Below, piece after piece: positions 48,240 through 56,850 of a DNA stretch of 64,000 bases. Origin of the DNA: Thioalkalivibrio sp. ALJ24. Lineage in GTDB: Bacteria; Pseudomonadota; Gammaproteobacteria; Ectothiorhodospirales; Ectothiorhodospiraceae. The stretch spans positions 307,775 through 371,774 of the forward strand of contig NZ_KB898725.1 of NCBI RefSeq assembly GCF_000377785.1. Direction: 5' to 3'. A program made the position numbers and the translations under genes. How positions within the stretch are numbered: position 1 is the stretch's first letter; each line of letters opens with the position of its first letter. The notes under the pieces are model-generated. The model worked only from the letters and a program-made list of their open reading frames with translations, did no database searches and was not told the origin of the DNA.

Positions 48240-49034
48240 ATGCACGAACCGCTACGCCTGATCCAGGTCACCGACAGCCATCTGGGCCAAGAACCCGGGC
48301 CGGTGCGGGCCGGCTACCCGGACAGCGATCTCGCGCTGCGCCACGTCCTCGAGACCGCCCGGGCGCGTGAAGGCCTGCCCGACCGGTTGCTGCTGACCGG
48401 CGATCTGGCCGAGAACCCGTCGCCGGAGACCTACACGCGCCTGAAGGCACTGCTGGATGACACCGGACCCTGGCCCACCAGCGCGCTGGCCGGCAACCAC
48501 GACGACGCACGTGAACTGGCGGTGACCCTGGAGTCGGCCGGTCATGCGGTCCATCGCAGCGAACGCCTGGGCAGCTGGCAGCTGATCGCCCTGGACTCCA
48601 CGCAGCCCGGAGAACCGGCCGGTCACCTGTCCGACGCCGAACTGCAGCGCCTCGAGGGGGCTCTCACCGCCCATCCGGAACGCCCGGCGCTGATCGCCCT
48701 GCATCATCCGGTGGTACCGGTGGGCAGCCCGTGGATGGACAGCATGGGACTGACCAATGCCGACGCCCTGTTCGCCGTGCTGGACCACCACCCGCAGGTG
48801 CGGGCCTGCGTGTTCGGACATGCGCACCAGGTGGTCGACACCTTTCATGGCGATGTCCGCCTGCTCGGCTGCCCCGCCACCTGCGTGCAGTTCCGCCCCG
48901 GTGCCGCGGAGTACCAGCTGGACGAGGATCCGGATACCGGACGCCCCGGCTACCGCGTGCTGGAACTCTACCCCGACAGCCGGCTGGAGACCCGGGTGGA
49001 GCGTCTGCCGGCCCCGGCCGCCCCGATGGCCTGA
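48240..49034 (+). CDS. cpdA: 3',5'-cyclic-AMP phosphodiesterase
   Basis: 264 residues, a calcineurin-type metallophosphoesterase. Metal motifs in order are VTDSHL (D, H), LLTGDLAEN (GD), LAGNHDD (GNHD), ALHHPVVPVGSPWMD, and FGHAHQ (GHxH). VPVGSPWMDSMGLTNAD is typical of CpdA. It hydrolyses cAMP. GGGAG precedes the ATG. It starts a three-gene run with amgK and murU. Confidence 0.9.
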   Translation: MHEPLRLIQVTDSHLGQEPGPVRAGYPDSDLALRHVLETARAREGLPDRLLLTGDLAENPSPETYTRLKALLDDTGPWPTSALAGNHDDARELAVTLESAGHAVHRSERLGSWQLIALDSTQPGEPAGHLSDAELQRLEGALTAHPERPALIALHHPVVPVGSPWMDSMGLTNADALFAVLDHHPQVRACVFGHAHQVVDTFHGDVRLLGCPATCVQFRPGAAEYQLDEDPDTGRPGYRVLELYPDSRLETRVERLPAPAAPMA

Positions 49035-49040
49035 CCTCGC

Positions 49041-50081
49041 ATGGGCGCGCCCGACATGACCGCCGCAACGGAAGATGCCCGTGCCGCGGCCCTGCGGGAC
49101 TGGCTGAAGGGGCGCCCCGGGCGTTTCGAGGGCCTCGAGCTCCTGCGCGCGGATGCCAGCTTCCGGCGCTACTTCCGCGCGCGGCGCGACGGCGAGCCGG
49201 TGGTGATCATGGACGCCCCGCCGGAGCGAGAACCGGTGGATGCCTTCCTGCGCATCGCCCGCCTGCTGCAGGCCCTGGGCCAGCGCCCGCCGCGCATCCA
49301 TGACGAAGACCCGCAGGCGGGATTCGTGGTCCTCGAGGATCTCGGTGACCGCACCTTCACGCGGGCCCTGGCCGACGGCGAGGACGAGAGCGCCCTGTAC
49401 CAGCGGGCGATCGACCGTCTGGTCGAACTGCACCGGGCCTGGCCCGGGCATCCCGCGCAGGAGACCCCGCCGCTGCCCGCCTACGATACCGCCCGCCTGC
49501 TGGACGAGGCGCGACTGTTCATCGACTGGCATGTCCCCGACATCACCCGCGAACCACCGGGCGACGCAGCACGCAGCGCCTGGGAAACCGCCTGGACACG
49601 GACCCTCGAGGCCCTGCCTCCCCTGACGCCCGTGCTGGTGCTGCGCGATTTCCACGTGGACAACCTGATGATCCCGCCCGAGGGCACCGGCTGCGCGCTG
49701 CTGGATTTCCAGGACGCGGTGCTGGGCAGCCCGGCGTATGACGTGGTGTCCCTGCTGGAGGATGCGCGGCGGGACGTATCCCCCGCGGTGGTGCAGGAAG
49801 CCCTCGCCCGCTATCTCCGGGGCACCACCTGGTCGCAGGAGGCCTTTCGCGCGCACTACCGCGTGCTGGGGGCGCAGCGTGCGACCAAGATCCTGGGCAT
49901 CTTCACCCGGCTCCACCGGCGCGACGGCAAACCCGACTACCGGCGCCACGAACCGCGACTGCACCGCCTGCTGCGCCGCGGGCTGGCCCACCCCGAACTC
50001 TCGCCGGTCGCCGACTGGATGCGCCAGCACCTGCCACAGAACCCCGCGACCCCCGCCACTCCGGCCGGCAACCCGCCGTGA
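49041..50081 (+). CDS. amgK: N-acetylmuramate/N-acetylglucosamine kinase
   Basis: 346 residues, aminoglycoside phosphotransferase-like kinase fold. It has [20 protein letters not shown] (nucleotide loop), the catalytic [11 protein letters not shown], and the metal motif [10 protein letters not shown] followed by [17 protein letters not shown]. In Pseudomonas and relatives AmgK phosphorylates MurNAc at C1 for recycling. The assignment rests on these motifs plus the immediately adjacent murU, the known partner. Confidence 0.9.
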   Translation: MGAPDMTAATEDARAAALRDWLKGRPGRFEGLELLRADASFRRYFRARRDGEPVVIMDAPPEREPVDAFLRIARLLQALGQRPPRIHDEDPQAGFVVLEDLGDRTFTRALADGEDESALYQRAIDRLVELHRAWPGHPAQETPPLPAYDTARLLDEARLFIDWHVPDITREPPGDAARSAWETAWTRTLEALPPLTPVLVLRDFHVDNLMIPPEGTGCALLDFQDAVLGSPAYDVVSLLEDARRDVSPAVVQEALARYLRGTTWSQEAFRAHYRVLGAQRATKILGIFTRLHRRDGKPDYRRHEPRLHRLLRRGLAHPELSPVADWMRQHLPQNPATPATPAGNPP

Positions 50082-50785
50082 TGCGGGCCATGATCCTCGC
50101 CGCCGGGCGCGGGGAGCGCATGCGCCCGCTCACCGACGAGCGCCCCAAGCCACTGCTGGAGGCCGGGGGCCGTCCGCTGATCGAGTGGACGCTGCAGCGC
50201 CTGGCGGCGGCCGGCGTAGAGGATGTGGTCATCAATACCGCCCACCTGGGCGCGCAGATCCCGGCGCGCCTGGGCGATGGCGCGGCCTTCGGACTGCGGG
50301 TCCGCTATTCGCCCGAACCCCCGGGGGCCCTGGAGACCGCCGGCGGCATCCGCCAGGCCCTGCCACTGCTGGGGGAGTCGCCCTTTCTGGTGGTCAACGG
50401 TGACGTCTGGTGCGACCATCCACTCGCCCCCCCGGCCCGGCTGCCGGGGTCGATCGACGACCCCTGGGCGCCGCTGGCGCACCTGGTGCTGGTGGACAAC
50501 CCGCCGCAGCACCCAGAAGGCGATTTCGCCCTGACAGCGGACGGCCGCATCTCCGCGGAAGCCGACGGGCCGCGCCTGACCTTCAGCGGAATCGGCTGGT
50601 ACCACCCCGACCTGTTCGCCTCGCTCGAGCCGGGCCCCCGACCGCTGGGGCCGGTACTGCGCGAAGCCATCGCAAGGGGCCGTGTCTGCGGTGAGCACTA
50701 CCGCGGGGAATGGCGCGACATCGGGACGCCCGAGCGCCTGGCCGCGCTGGACGCGGAGCTGCGCCGGGCTCAGGGCTTGATGTAG
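50081..50785 (+). CDS. murU: N-acetylmuramate alpha-1-phosphate uridylyltransferase
   Basis: 234 residues, a nucleotidyltransferase. The start [20 protein letters not shown] then RPKPLL is the nucleotide-binding signature, with LVVNGDVW as the metal site and [12 protein letters not shown] near the end. MurU turns MurNAc-1-phosphate into UDP-MurNAc, bypassing de novo synthesis. Its start overlaps the amgK stop (TGATG; a GTG three bases earlier is possible). The 3' end overlaps the convergent DsrE-like gene by 16 bases. Confidence 0.9.
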   Translation: MRAMILAAGRGERMRPLTDERPKPLLEAGGRPLIEWTLQRLAAAGVEDVVINTAHLGAQIPARLGDGAAFGLRVRYSPEPPGALETAGGIRQALPLLGESPFLVVNGDVWCDHPLAPPARLPGSIDDPWAPLAHLVLVDNPPQHPEGDFALTADGRISAEADGPRLTFSGIGWYHPDLFASLEPGPRPLGPVLREAIARGRVCGEHYRGEWRDIGTPERLAALDAELRRAQGLM

Positions 50786-51261
50786 CTGAACCCCTTGCGC
50801 TGCAGCCGGTAAAGCTCGGTGATGCCACTGCTCACCACCTCGTCGCGCAGGACGTCGTGCAGATCGGATCGCTCCAGCCCGCGGGCCTCCAGCGAGCGTC
50901 GACTGACCAGGAATTCGACCCCCTGCAGCCGCAGGGTATCCAGCTCCACCGCGGTCGCCGTTCCGATCGAGCCGGCCTCCAGCAGGCGCACACCATCCCC
51001 GTGCAGGACCACGCGGGCATCCAGCGCCTCCGGACCATCGCTGACCACGTGTTCCTTCAGATAGCGCAGCACCAGACTGAATTCGCCCGGATCCGCGGAA
51101 TCCACGTGATAGACCAGCCGCAGGATGTCGCCCGATTCAACCGAGTGCTCGTCGGCAAACGCCGGCGCCCCCGCGAGGAGGCTCGCCAGCAGGATCAGCG
51201 GGAGAAAGCCGGGCAAAAGTGAAGGAAACCCGCAGCGCGGGCGCGCCTGTGCCCCCCTCAC
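50770..51261 (-). CDS. Secreted DsrE-like protein lacking the conserved cysteine
   Basis: 163 residues from a GTG start. A signal peptide ends near AFA-DE (about residue 36), so the protein is periplasmic. The rest resembles the DsrE/DsrF-like COG1416 fold: [39 protein letters not shown], and the ending [20 protein letters not shown]. Where the family and the neighbouring anti-sigma factor have F-x-A-C-x-x-T-L, this protein has a serine. It is the third gene of the sigma/anti-sigma unit, 18 bases after the anti-sigma stop. Its role is unknown; a ligand-binding or regulatory paralogue is plausible. Confidence 0.8.
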   Translation of the reverse strand: MRGAQARPRCGFPSLLPGFLPLILLASLLAGAPAFADEHSVESGDILRLVYHVDSADPGEFSLVLRYLKEHVVSDGPEALDARVVLHGDGVRLLEAGSIGTATAVELDTLRLQGVEFLVSRRSLEARGLERSDLHDVLRDEVVSSGITELYRLQRKGFSYIKP

Positions 51262-51279
51262 GTGGCATACCCGGGCCGA

Positions 51280-52185
51280 TCAGACCTTGACGTAGATCCA
51301 GCCCTCCGCCTGACGGCGGGCGGCTTCGGCCACGCCCGAGTCGACGCGTTCGGCGTGCGGGAGGATCGGGATCTCGGACTGCCCCTCTTCCCGCGCCAGC
51401 CGGGCGAGGGTCTCGTTGCAGGCCGTGAACTGCAGCCCTTCATGCTCGCGGCTCAGAGCCGCCACGCGTTCCGGGAACGGGGCACGGTCGGCACGCAGCA
51501 TGTCGATGGCCTTGTTGTGCACCACCACCTGCACATCCAGGGCGCGCTGGTCGCGGGCCGCCTCGTCGAACATCGCCTCGATGTCGTCCAGCAGTTCTTT
51601 CATGGCACGCTGATCGACGTCAGTCACGTGGAGCAGGAGACGGTCACTCTCCTCGGCCGCATGCGCCGCATGGGGCGCGCCCCCGCCCTCCGTGACCGGC
51701 GCCCCGGTCACTTCGTGCATCCCCGATGCGGGATCACCCCCGGGCGCTCCGGTCGCCAGCGTGGACTCAGCCCGGTTGTCGGAGCCCGGGCCCTGGACCA
51801 GCAGGCCGGCATCCCGGGTCACCTCGTAGCCCGCCACCGATCCCAGCACCAGCGCCACCACGCCGGCCGCCACCGACGAAAACCAGCCCTTGCGCCCCGC
51901 ACCCCCGGGGCGCGTGCGGGCGAGGAATCCGGGCGCGCCCGAGGCCTCCTCATCATCCGAATCACTGCCGCGGCAGCCACCTGCGGGCTCGGGCAGATCC
52001 TCGTACGCCATCGCGACCAGCTCCTTGAGCTGATGCATGTCGCAAACCTCACGGCTCAGGTGCTCGCTGGAGGCGATCGCCTGCAGCGTATGCAGCCGGT
52101 CCTCCGGGGAGAACTCGCCGTCCACGAAGGCGTTGAGAATCTCCTCGCTGGGACGGTCCTGCGCCTTGAGTCGGTCGTCAGCCAT
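51280..52185 (-). CDS. Membrane anti-sigma factor with C-terminal DsrE-like domain
   Basis: 301 residues. Residues 1-75 look like an anti-sigma N-terminal domain (PSEEILNAFVDGEFSPEDR, then a helical part with CDMH), without the complete HxxxCxxC zinc motif. An acidic linker is followed by one transmembrane helix (about 100-120), a low-complexity Gly/Ala/His spacer, and a DsrE-like domain (about 180-301). The domain ends VDSGVAEAARRQAEGWIYVKV and has the conserved cysteine at 256 (FTACNETL). Orientation predicts the DsrE domain in the periplasm. The start lies inside the sigma gene's 3' end (8-base overlap), the usual coupling for such pairs. Confidence 0.82.
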   Translation of the reverse strand: MADDRLKAQDRPSEEILNAFVDGEFSPEDRLHTLQAIASSEHLSREVCDMHQLKELVAMAYEDLPEPAGGCRGSDSDDEEASGAPGFLARTRPGGAGRKGWFSSVAAGVVALVLGSVAGYEVTRDAGLLVQGPGSDNRAESTLATGAPGGDPASGMHEVTGAPVTEGGGAPHAAHAAEESDRLLLHVTDVDQRAMKELLDDIEAMFDEAARDQRALDVQVVVHNKAIDMLRADRAPFPERVAALSREHEGLQFTACNETLARLAREEGQSEIPILPHAERVDSGVAEAARRQAEGWIYVKV

Positions 52186-52768
52186 TCTGGCTCCTCACTA
52201 CCCTGAGTTGCGGCCCGGCCTCGCCCCCTTCCGCGGCGTCCTCGGGTGCCGTTTCGGTCTGCGGTGCGGGCTGCTGTTCCAGCAATTGTTTCTTCAGCTG
52301 TGCCCGGGCCCGGCTGAGCCGGCTCATCACCGTACCGATCGGGACGTCCAGCACCTCGGACACCTCGGCATAGGCAAAGCCTTCGAGGTCCACCAGGGCC
52401 ACCACCTGTCGGTGGTCGGCGCTCAGTGCGGACATCGCACGATGCACCTCGGAGACCCGGCGGTTACGTTCGGTCTGCTGCTCCGGGCAGTCCTCGCAGG
52501 CCAGCTCCATGTTGTCGACGTCGACCGTGTCCTTTTGCCGCCGTCCCCAGTCGCGGTAGCAGTTGGTCATGATGCGGAACACCCACGACTTGAGCGCGTT
52601 CTCGTCCTGCAACGACTTCAGCCGGGTGAGGGCCTTCATCATGGCCTCCTGAACCAGATCGTCGGCCAGCGCGGCGTCGTGACACCATGCGTAGGCCATG
52701 CGGTACATCTGCGGTCGCAGGTCGCAGACCTGCTGGCGCAGCCGCCTCTGAGCGAACCACGTCGCCAT
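52178..52768 (-). CDS. ECF-type RNA polymerase sigma factor
   Basis: 196 residues. Region 2 (about 20-85) has YRMAYAWCHDAALADDLVQEAMMKAL and SWVFRIMTNCYRDWGRR. Region 4 (about 115-170) has ALSADHRQVVALVDLEGFAYAEVSEVL and the helix-turn-helix PIGTVMSRLSRARAQLKKQL. The linker carries CEDC, an unusual cysteine pair. ATG 52768 has GGAG nine bases upstream; ten more codons upstream are open but lack such a site. It is co-transcribed with its anti-sigma factor and is probably autoregulated through the GGAAT/CGTC site upstream. Confidence 0.93.
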   Translation of the reverse strand: MATWFAQRRLRQQVCDLRPQMYRMAYAWCHDAALADDLVQEAMMKALTRLKSLQDENALKSWVFRIMTNCYRDWGRRQKDTVDVDNMELACEDCPEQQTERNRRVSEVHRAMSALSADHRQVVALVDLEGFAYAEVSEVLDVPIGTVMSRLSRARAQLKKQLLEQQPAPQTETAPEDAAEGGEAGPQLRVVRSQNG

Positions 52769-52827
52769 TGTTCTATCTCCTCGCATCCCGCAGGCCATCT
52801 GTGTGGCCTTGCTTGTTCTTGTACCCT

Positions 52828-52858
52828 GTAGGACGCTGAGTCCCCGGGTGCTATTCCC
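52828..52858 (-). promoter_or_regulatory. Candidate autoregulatory ECF promoter
   Basis: On the minus strand GGGAATA (52858-52852), 16 bases, CGTCCTAC (52835-52828). The spacing and the downstream octamer are identical to the site before the thioredoxin gene at 23.4 kb. It lies about 60 bases before the sigma factor ATG, as expected for self-activation. Confidence 0.55.
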
Positions 52859-52914
52859 GGCCAGCAGCCGGCCGCCGCGTGGCGCGGCACATTACCCAAG
52901 GTCAAGGATACGCA

Positions 52915-53370
52915 ATGCCCTTCGATCCGCAACAGCTCGAGGCGTCGTTCGCCTTCGACCCGGAGACCACCGCGGACCTGCGGGAGCGCTGGATGCACCT
53001 GATACACGACGCCGTCTGGGCCGACCTCAAGACCGGCACCATCGGCGCCATCCCGCGGTTGCGCAAGCGCCTGCTGGAACTGGGCGAGAACCTGCGCTCG
53101 CTACTGTCCGACCGCGCCTGGATCCCGCATGAGCGCGAACGGGTAAAAGGGGCGATGGCCGCCAGCCTGAACCTGCGCGACAGCCTCAACCAGACCGACC
53201 GCGCGGCGAAGCTGCTCAACGGGGGCGAGGACTTCGAACGCTTCGAGGCCGACTATCTGGCCTTCCGCAAGGCGCTGCTGGCATTCATCGAACTGCACGA
53301 ACAGCGCTGGGGCGATCTCCTGGAATCCCTCTACGACGACCCCGCCGGCGCGGACGACCACGAGGACTGA
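52915..53370 (+). CDS. Uncharacterised helical protein
   Basis: 151 residues, hydrophilic and probably all-helical, with no signal peptide or membrane segment. The ATG at 52915 has AAGGA about eight bases upstream. Features include a repeated PRLRKRLLELGENLRSLL pattern and a highly acidic C-terminus (DDPAGADDHED). I do not recognise the family. It is divergent from the ECF sigma gene across 146 bases and is followed after three bases by the GCS2-family gene, so it probably belongs to that operon. Confidence 0.75.
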   Translation: MPFDPQQLEASFAFDPETTADLRERWMHLIHDAVWADLKTGTIGAIPRLRKRLLELGENLRSLLSDRAWIPHERERVKGAMAASLNLRDSLNQTDRAAKLLNGGEDFERFEADYLAFRKALLAFIELHEQRWGDLLESLYDDPAGADDHED

Positions 53371-53373
53371 GGC

Positions 53374-54810
53374 ATGGGCGAGGAGATCGGGTCGGAGTGC
53401 TTCACCGCGGAAGACCACGAACGTTTTCGCGGGGCACTGGCCACCGAGACCGATCTCCTGCTCGCCTGGCTTGACCGCCACCGGGACACTCCGCGCGGCC
53501 CCACCACCCTGGGGTTCGAGATCGAGGCCTGGCTGTGCGATGCCGAAGGCCGCGCGCTGCCCGAGAACGACGCTTTTCTGGAGGCGATGGACAGCCCGCT
53601 GGTCTCGCGTGAACTGGCCCGCTTCAACGTGGAACTGAACACCTCGGTATTTGCCGCAGGACCGGGCAGCTTCACGGCCATCCTGCAGGAACTGCGCGAC
53701 ACCGTGAAAAGGGCCGGTCGGGCCGCCGCGCGCTTCAACGGCCAGGTGCTGATGGCCGGCAGCCTCGCCACCCTGCCGCCGGAGGAACTCGGACTGCACC
53801 ACATGTCGCCCCAGGCGCGGTTTCGTGCCCTCAACGAGGCGGTGCTGCAGAGCCGTGCCCGGCGGCCGCTGCACGTGGATATCCGCGGGCGCGAGCATCT
53901 GCTGCACGATCACGACGACGTGATGCTGGAGTCGCTGGCCACTTCGTTCCAGATCCACATCGGCTGCGCCCCGGGCGAAGCCCACCGCAGCCTGAATGCC
54001 GCGATGGTCGCCAGCGCGCCGGTGCTGGCGGCGGCCGGCAACACGCCTTATCTGTTCGGCCACGAGCTGTGGGAAGAGAGCCGCATCCCGCTGTTCGAGC
54101 AGGCGGTGGAGGCCGGGGGCTTTGCCGATTCGGCGCGCGGACCGATGCGCCGGGTGACCTTCGGCAGCGGCTACTTGCACAATTCCGTCGGCGAACTGTT
54201 CCGCGAGAACCGCGACCATTTCCCGGTCATGCTGCCGGTCGATCTGCAGCGCCCGCCGGAAGATCTGGCCCACCTGTCCCTGCACAACGGCACCATCTGG
54301 CGCTGGAACCGGCCGATCGTCGGCACCGATGACACCGGCGAGCACCACCTGCGCCTGGAGTTTCGCTGCCTGCCCGCCGGGCCGACCCTGATCGACATGC
54401 TGGCGAACGCGGCCTTCGCTCTGGGGCTGATCGAATGGCTGCGCGACCGGCCCGGGGACGGGACCGCCGACACCCCCTTCGCGGAGGCCCGTGACAATTT
54501 CTATCACGCCGCCAGGGACGGCCTGCACGCCCGGCTGCGCTGGGGCCACGGCGACCCGCTGCCGGCCCCGCGCCTGATCCGGCAGCAGCTGCTGCCCCGA
54601 GCAGCCGAGGGCCTGGAAAACCTCGAGGTCGATCCACACGAACGCGATGCCCTGCTGGGCATCATCGCCGCGCGGGTCGACAGCGGCCAGACCGGCAGCG
54701 TCTGGCAGAAGCGCTGGGTGGCCCGCCACGGACGCGACTGGGCGGGGCTCGTGCGCGCCTATCGCGGCTGGCAGAATGCCGGCGCCCCGGTCCACGACTG
54801 GGGCCTGTAA
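53374..54810 (+). CDS. GCS2-family carboxylate-amine ligase (glutamate-cysteine ligase-like)
   Basis: 478 residues. The GCS2/YbdK fold is indicated by TTLGFEIEAWL near the start (metal- and substrate-binding glutamates), RFNVELNTS, a region with SFQIHIGCAPGEA, and HLRLEFRCLPAGPTLIDMLANAAF near residue 340. The family joins glutamate or related acids to an amine through an acyl-phosphate. The true substrate is unknown; it need not be cysteine. It lies between an unknown gene and a deacylase-like zinc enzyme, so a modified amino-acid or peptide product is possible. Confidence 0.85.
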   Translation: MGEEIGSECFTAEDHERFRGALATETDLLLAWLDRHRDTPRGPTTLGFEIEAWLCDAEGRALPENDAFLEAMDSPLVSRELARFNVELNTSVFAAGPGSFTAILQELRDTVKRAGRAAARFNGQVLMAGSLATLPPEELGLHHMSPQARFRALNEAVLQSRARRPLHVDIRGREHLLHDHDDVMLESLATSFQIHIGCAPGEAHRSLNAAMVASAPVLAAAGNTPYLFGHELWEESRIPLFEQAVEAGGFADSARGPMRRVTFGSGYLHNSVGELFRENRDHFPVMLPVDLQRPPEDLAHLSLHNGTIWRWNRPIVGTDDTGEHHLRLEFRCLPAGPTLIDMLANAAFALGLIEWLRDRPGDGTADTPFAEARDNFYHAARDGLHARLRWGHGDPLPAPRLIRQQLLPRAAEGLENLEVDPHERDALLGIIAARVDSGQTGSVWQKRWVARHGRDWAGLVRAYRGWQNAGAPVHDWGL

Positions 54811-54830
54811 CCCACCGGAATCCAGAAGAC

Positions 54831-55874
54831 ATGCAGCCCGAAAATACCGCGATCCACGAATACTCCGAACTGCCCGACGGCTTCCTCGACGCCACTCCCG
54901 AGACCCTGTGCGAGGTGGTACCCGAGCCAGCACTGATTCACCTGCGCGGGCGCCGCGAGCCGGCGGTGGCCGTGGTGCTGCTGCTGCACGGCAACGAACC
55001 GGTGGGACTGCACGCCATCCAGCAGCTGCTGCGCCACTACACCCACCGCGAGCTGCCCCGCTCGCTGACCCTGGTGATCGGCAATCCGCAGGCCGCCGCC
55101 GTGAAGCAGCGTCATCTCGATCAGCAGCCGGACTTCAACCGGATCTGGCCGGGCACGGAACAGCCCGGCTCCACGGAAGCGGCCCGGTTCGAACGGCTGG
55201 TTGAGCGGCTGCGTCAGCGCGGGCTGTTCGCGGCCATCGACCTGCACAACAACACCGGACGCAACCCGCATTACGCCTGCATCAACCGCCTGGACCCGAG
55301 CTTCATGCAGCTGGCAGCCCTGTTCGGACGCACGGTGGTCTATTTCACCCGCCCGCGCGGGGTAGCCTCGATGGCCCTGGCCGAGCTGGCCCCTTCGGTC
55401 ACCCTGGAATGCGGCCACCCGGAAGACCACGCCGGGGTACAGCATGCCTTCGAGATGGTGGATGCGGTGCTGCACCTGAGCGCGTTCCCCGACCACCCGC
55501 CGGCACCGAATGCGATCGACATCTACCACACCGTGGCGCGCGTACGCCTGCGCCCGGGGATGCGGGCGAGCACGGGGACGGATGCGGATGTGCGGCTGGA
55601 GCCCGATCTGGACCGGCTCAACTTCCAGATGCTGCCGGCCGGCTCCTGCCTGGTGCGGCGCCGCCCGGAGGTCGAGGACCCGCTGGTGGTCCACGCGGAA
55701 GACGGTGGCGAGGTTACCGGGACCTACCTGGAGACCCGCGGCGAGGAGATCCGGCTGCGGCGGGACGCGATGCCCTCGATGCTGACCCTGGACACCCGGG
55801 TCATCACTCAGGACTGCCTGTGCTACCTGATGGAACCCATGGACACGGCCAGTCTGGTCCGGGGCGCCGGCTGA
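54831..55874 (+). CDS. Succinylglutamate desuccinylase/aspartoacylase-family zinc hydrolase
   Basis: 347 residues, M14-like metallohydrolase. Zinc ligands are His53 and Glu56 in LLLHGNEPVGL and a later histidine in AIDLHNNTGRNPHYACI. A catalytic glutamate is likely in LECGHPEDHAG. The C-terminal third is a beta-rich domain typical of AspA/AstE. The family cleaves N-acyl amino acids. It follows the GCS2-like ligase by 20 bases, suggesting linked synthesis and hydrolysis of an amide-bonded metabolite. No ast operon genes are nearby. Confidence 0.87.
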   Translation: MQPENTAIHEYSELPDGFLDATPETLCEVVPEPALIHLRGRREPAVAVVLLLHGNEPVGLHAIQQLLRHYTHRELPRSLTLVIGNPQAAAVKQRHLDQQPDFNRIWPGTEQPGSTEAARFERLVERLRQRGLFAAIDLHNNTGRNPHYACINRLDPSFMQLAALFGRTVVYFTRPRGVASMALAELAPSVTLECGHPEDHAGVQHAFEMVDAVLHLSAFPDHPPAPNAIDIYHTVARVRLRPGMRASTGTDADVRLEPDLDRLNFQMLPAGSCLVRRRPEVEDPLVVHAEDGGEVTGTYLETRGEEIRLRRDAMPSMLTLDTRVITQDCLCYLMEPMDTASLVRGAG

Positions 55875-55904
55875 AGCGCGGCCGCAATGCGCCGCGCGTG
55901 CACG

Positions 55905-56114
55905 TCAGGCATCACGTTCGATGCGCTCGACGATCTGCGCGGGGCGATCGCCCTTGCGGTAGATCGGCAGATCGGCCGTGATCTCGGCGTAGGCATGTTC
56001 GCGGGCTTCTTCGGTTTCGTACCAGCGAAAGGCCTCCCAGTCCGGACCCAGCAGATGCGGCATGCGGAAGGTCGCGTCCTCGGGCATGCGAATACGTATA
56101 CCGTAACGTTTCAT
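55905..56114 (-). CDS. Small uncharacterised protein
   Basis: 69 residues, no signal or membrane segment. It begins MKRYGIRIRMPEDATFRMPH and contains LLGPDWEAFRWYETEEAREHAYAEI, with a compact alternating charged/aromatic pattern. The coding character is good and no other reading of this stretch is better. It lies tail to tail with the zinc hydrolase gene. The family is not recognised. Confidence 0.65.
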   Translation of the reverse strand: MKRYGIRIRMPEDATFRMPHLLGPDWEAFRWYETEEAREHAYAEITADLPIYRKGDRPAQIVERIERDA

Positions 56115-56215
56115 GAATCGGGGCCTGAGACAGAGAATGGGGCAGAAAGTGTATCCCCAGCCCGAAACCGCGGCAATACGCGGCCGCCGGCGATACCGGC
56201 CGGCGGCCCGAAGAC

Positions 56216-56695
56216 TCAGTCGGCATGCACCGGATGGGCATCCACGGGATCTTCGAATGCGATGAACAGCACACAGTCCTCCTCGGAAACACAGTGCGTA
56301 GTATGCGCCAGCCGGGGCGGCCCGTAGGCATACGTGCCGGGGGCGAGCTTCACGGGCTCCTGGCCGTCGTAATCCACCTGCATCTCGCCGCTCACCAGAA
56401 CCATGCGCTCCGCGCTGGTGTGCCAGTGGTGGTCCGCCGTGCTGTTACCGGGCAAACGGAAGAACACGTCGGCGTTGGGCTCGGCAGGATCCCCCTGGAG
56501 GACTGCGATTCGGCAGTCGTCGGGCATGAATGCCGGGCATTCGCCCCATTCAAGATCAGGCGAGTCGGGGTTCCAGATAAAGGCCTCCCCCTTCCCGGCC
56601 GCGGTCGCCGAACCGGCCAGCGACAAACCCAGCAAGGCCATGGCCAGGCCGGGAACCCCCCAGCCGTGACTGGCCCGGATGCTCATTCGCCTCAT
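56216..56695 (-). CDS. Exported cupin-domain protein
   Basis: 159 residues. A signal peptide (to about 33, ATA-AG) is followed by a single cupin barrel. The metal motif is DHHWHTSAERMVLVSGEMQVDYDG and the second half is GTYAYGPPRLAHTTHC. There are several cysteines (GECPAFMPDDC, HCVSEEDC), suggesting disulfides in the periplasm. GGAGG six bases before ATG 56695 supports this start. The reaction is unknown. It lies downstream of the broken AraC regulator on the same strand, which may have controlled it. Confidence 0.82.
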   Translation of the reverse strand: MRRMSIRASHGWGVPGLAMALLGLSLAGSATAAGKGEAFIWNPDSPDLEWGECPAFMPDDCRIAVLQGDPAEPNADVFFRLPGNSTADHHWHTSAERMVLVSGEMQVDYDGQEPVKLAPGTYAYGPPRLAHTTHCVSEEDCVLFIAFEDPVDAHPVHAD

Positions 56696-56850
56696 GACAC
56701 ACCTCCGTTGATCCCTTCGGGTCACTTCGAGCTCACCGGCACACCGGCCGCCCTGGTACCGAAGTCTGGTCCACGGAGGTCCGGATGACTTCCCTGTTCT
56801 TGCGCCGCATTCCCGCATCTTGCGTCTTCGCGCGGTGCGGACAGGCAGGC

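Noticed and set aside
50078-50785. murU as a glucose-1-phosphate thymidylyl- or uridylyltransferase
   Set aside because: The length is that of MurU, and the overlapping amgK is its known partner; no sugar-nucleotide genes are nearby.
56790-56830. Third ECF-type promoter (GGGAATG on the minus strand) upstream of the cupin gene
   Set aside because: The downstream element at the right distance reads AGTC rather than CGTC, and the shared CCTAC extension is missing.
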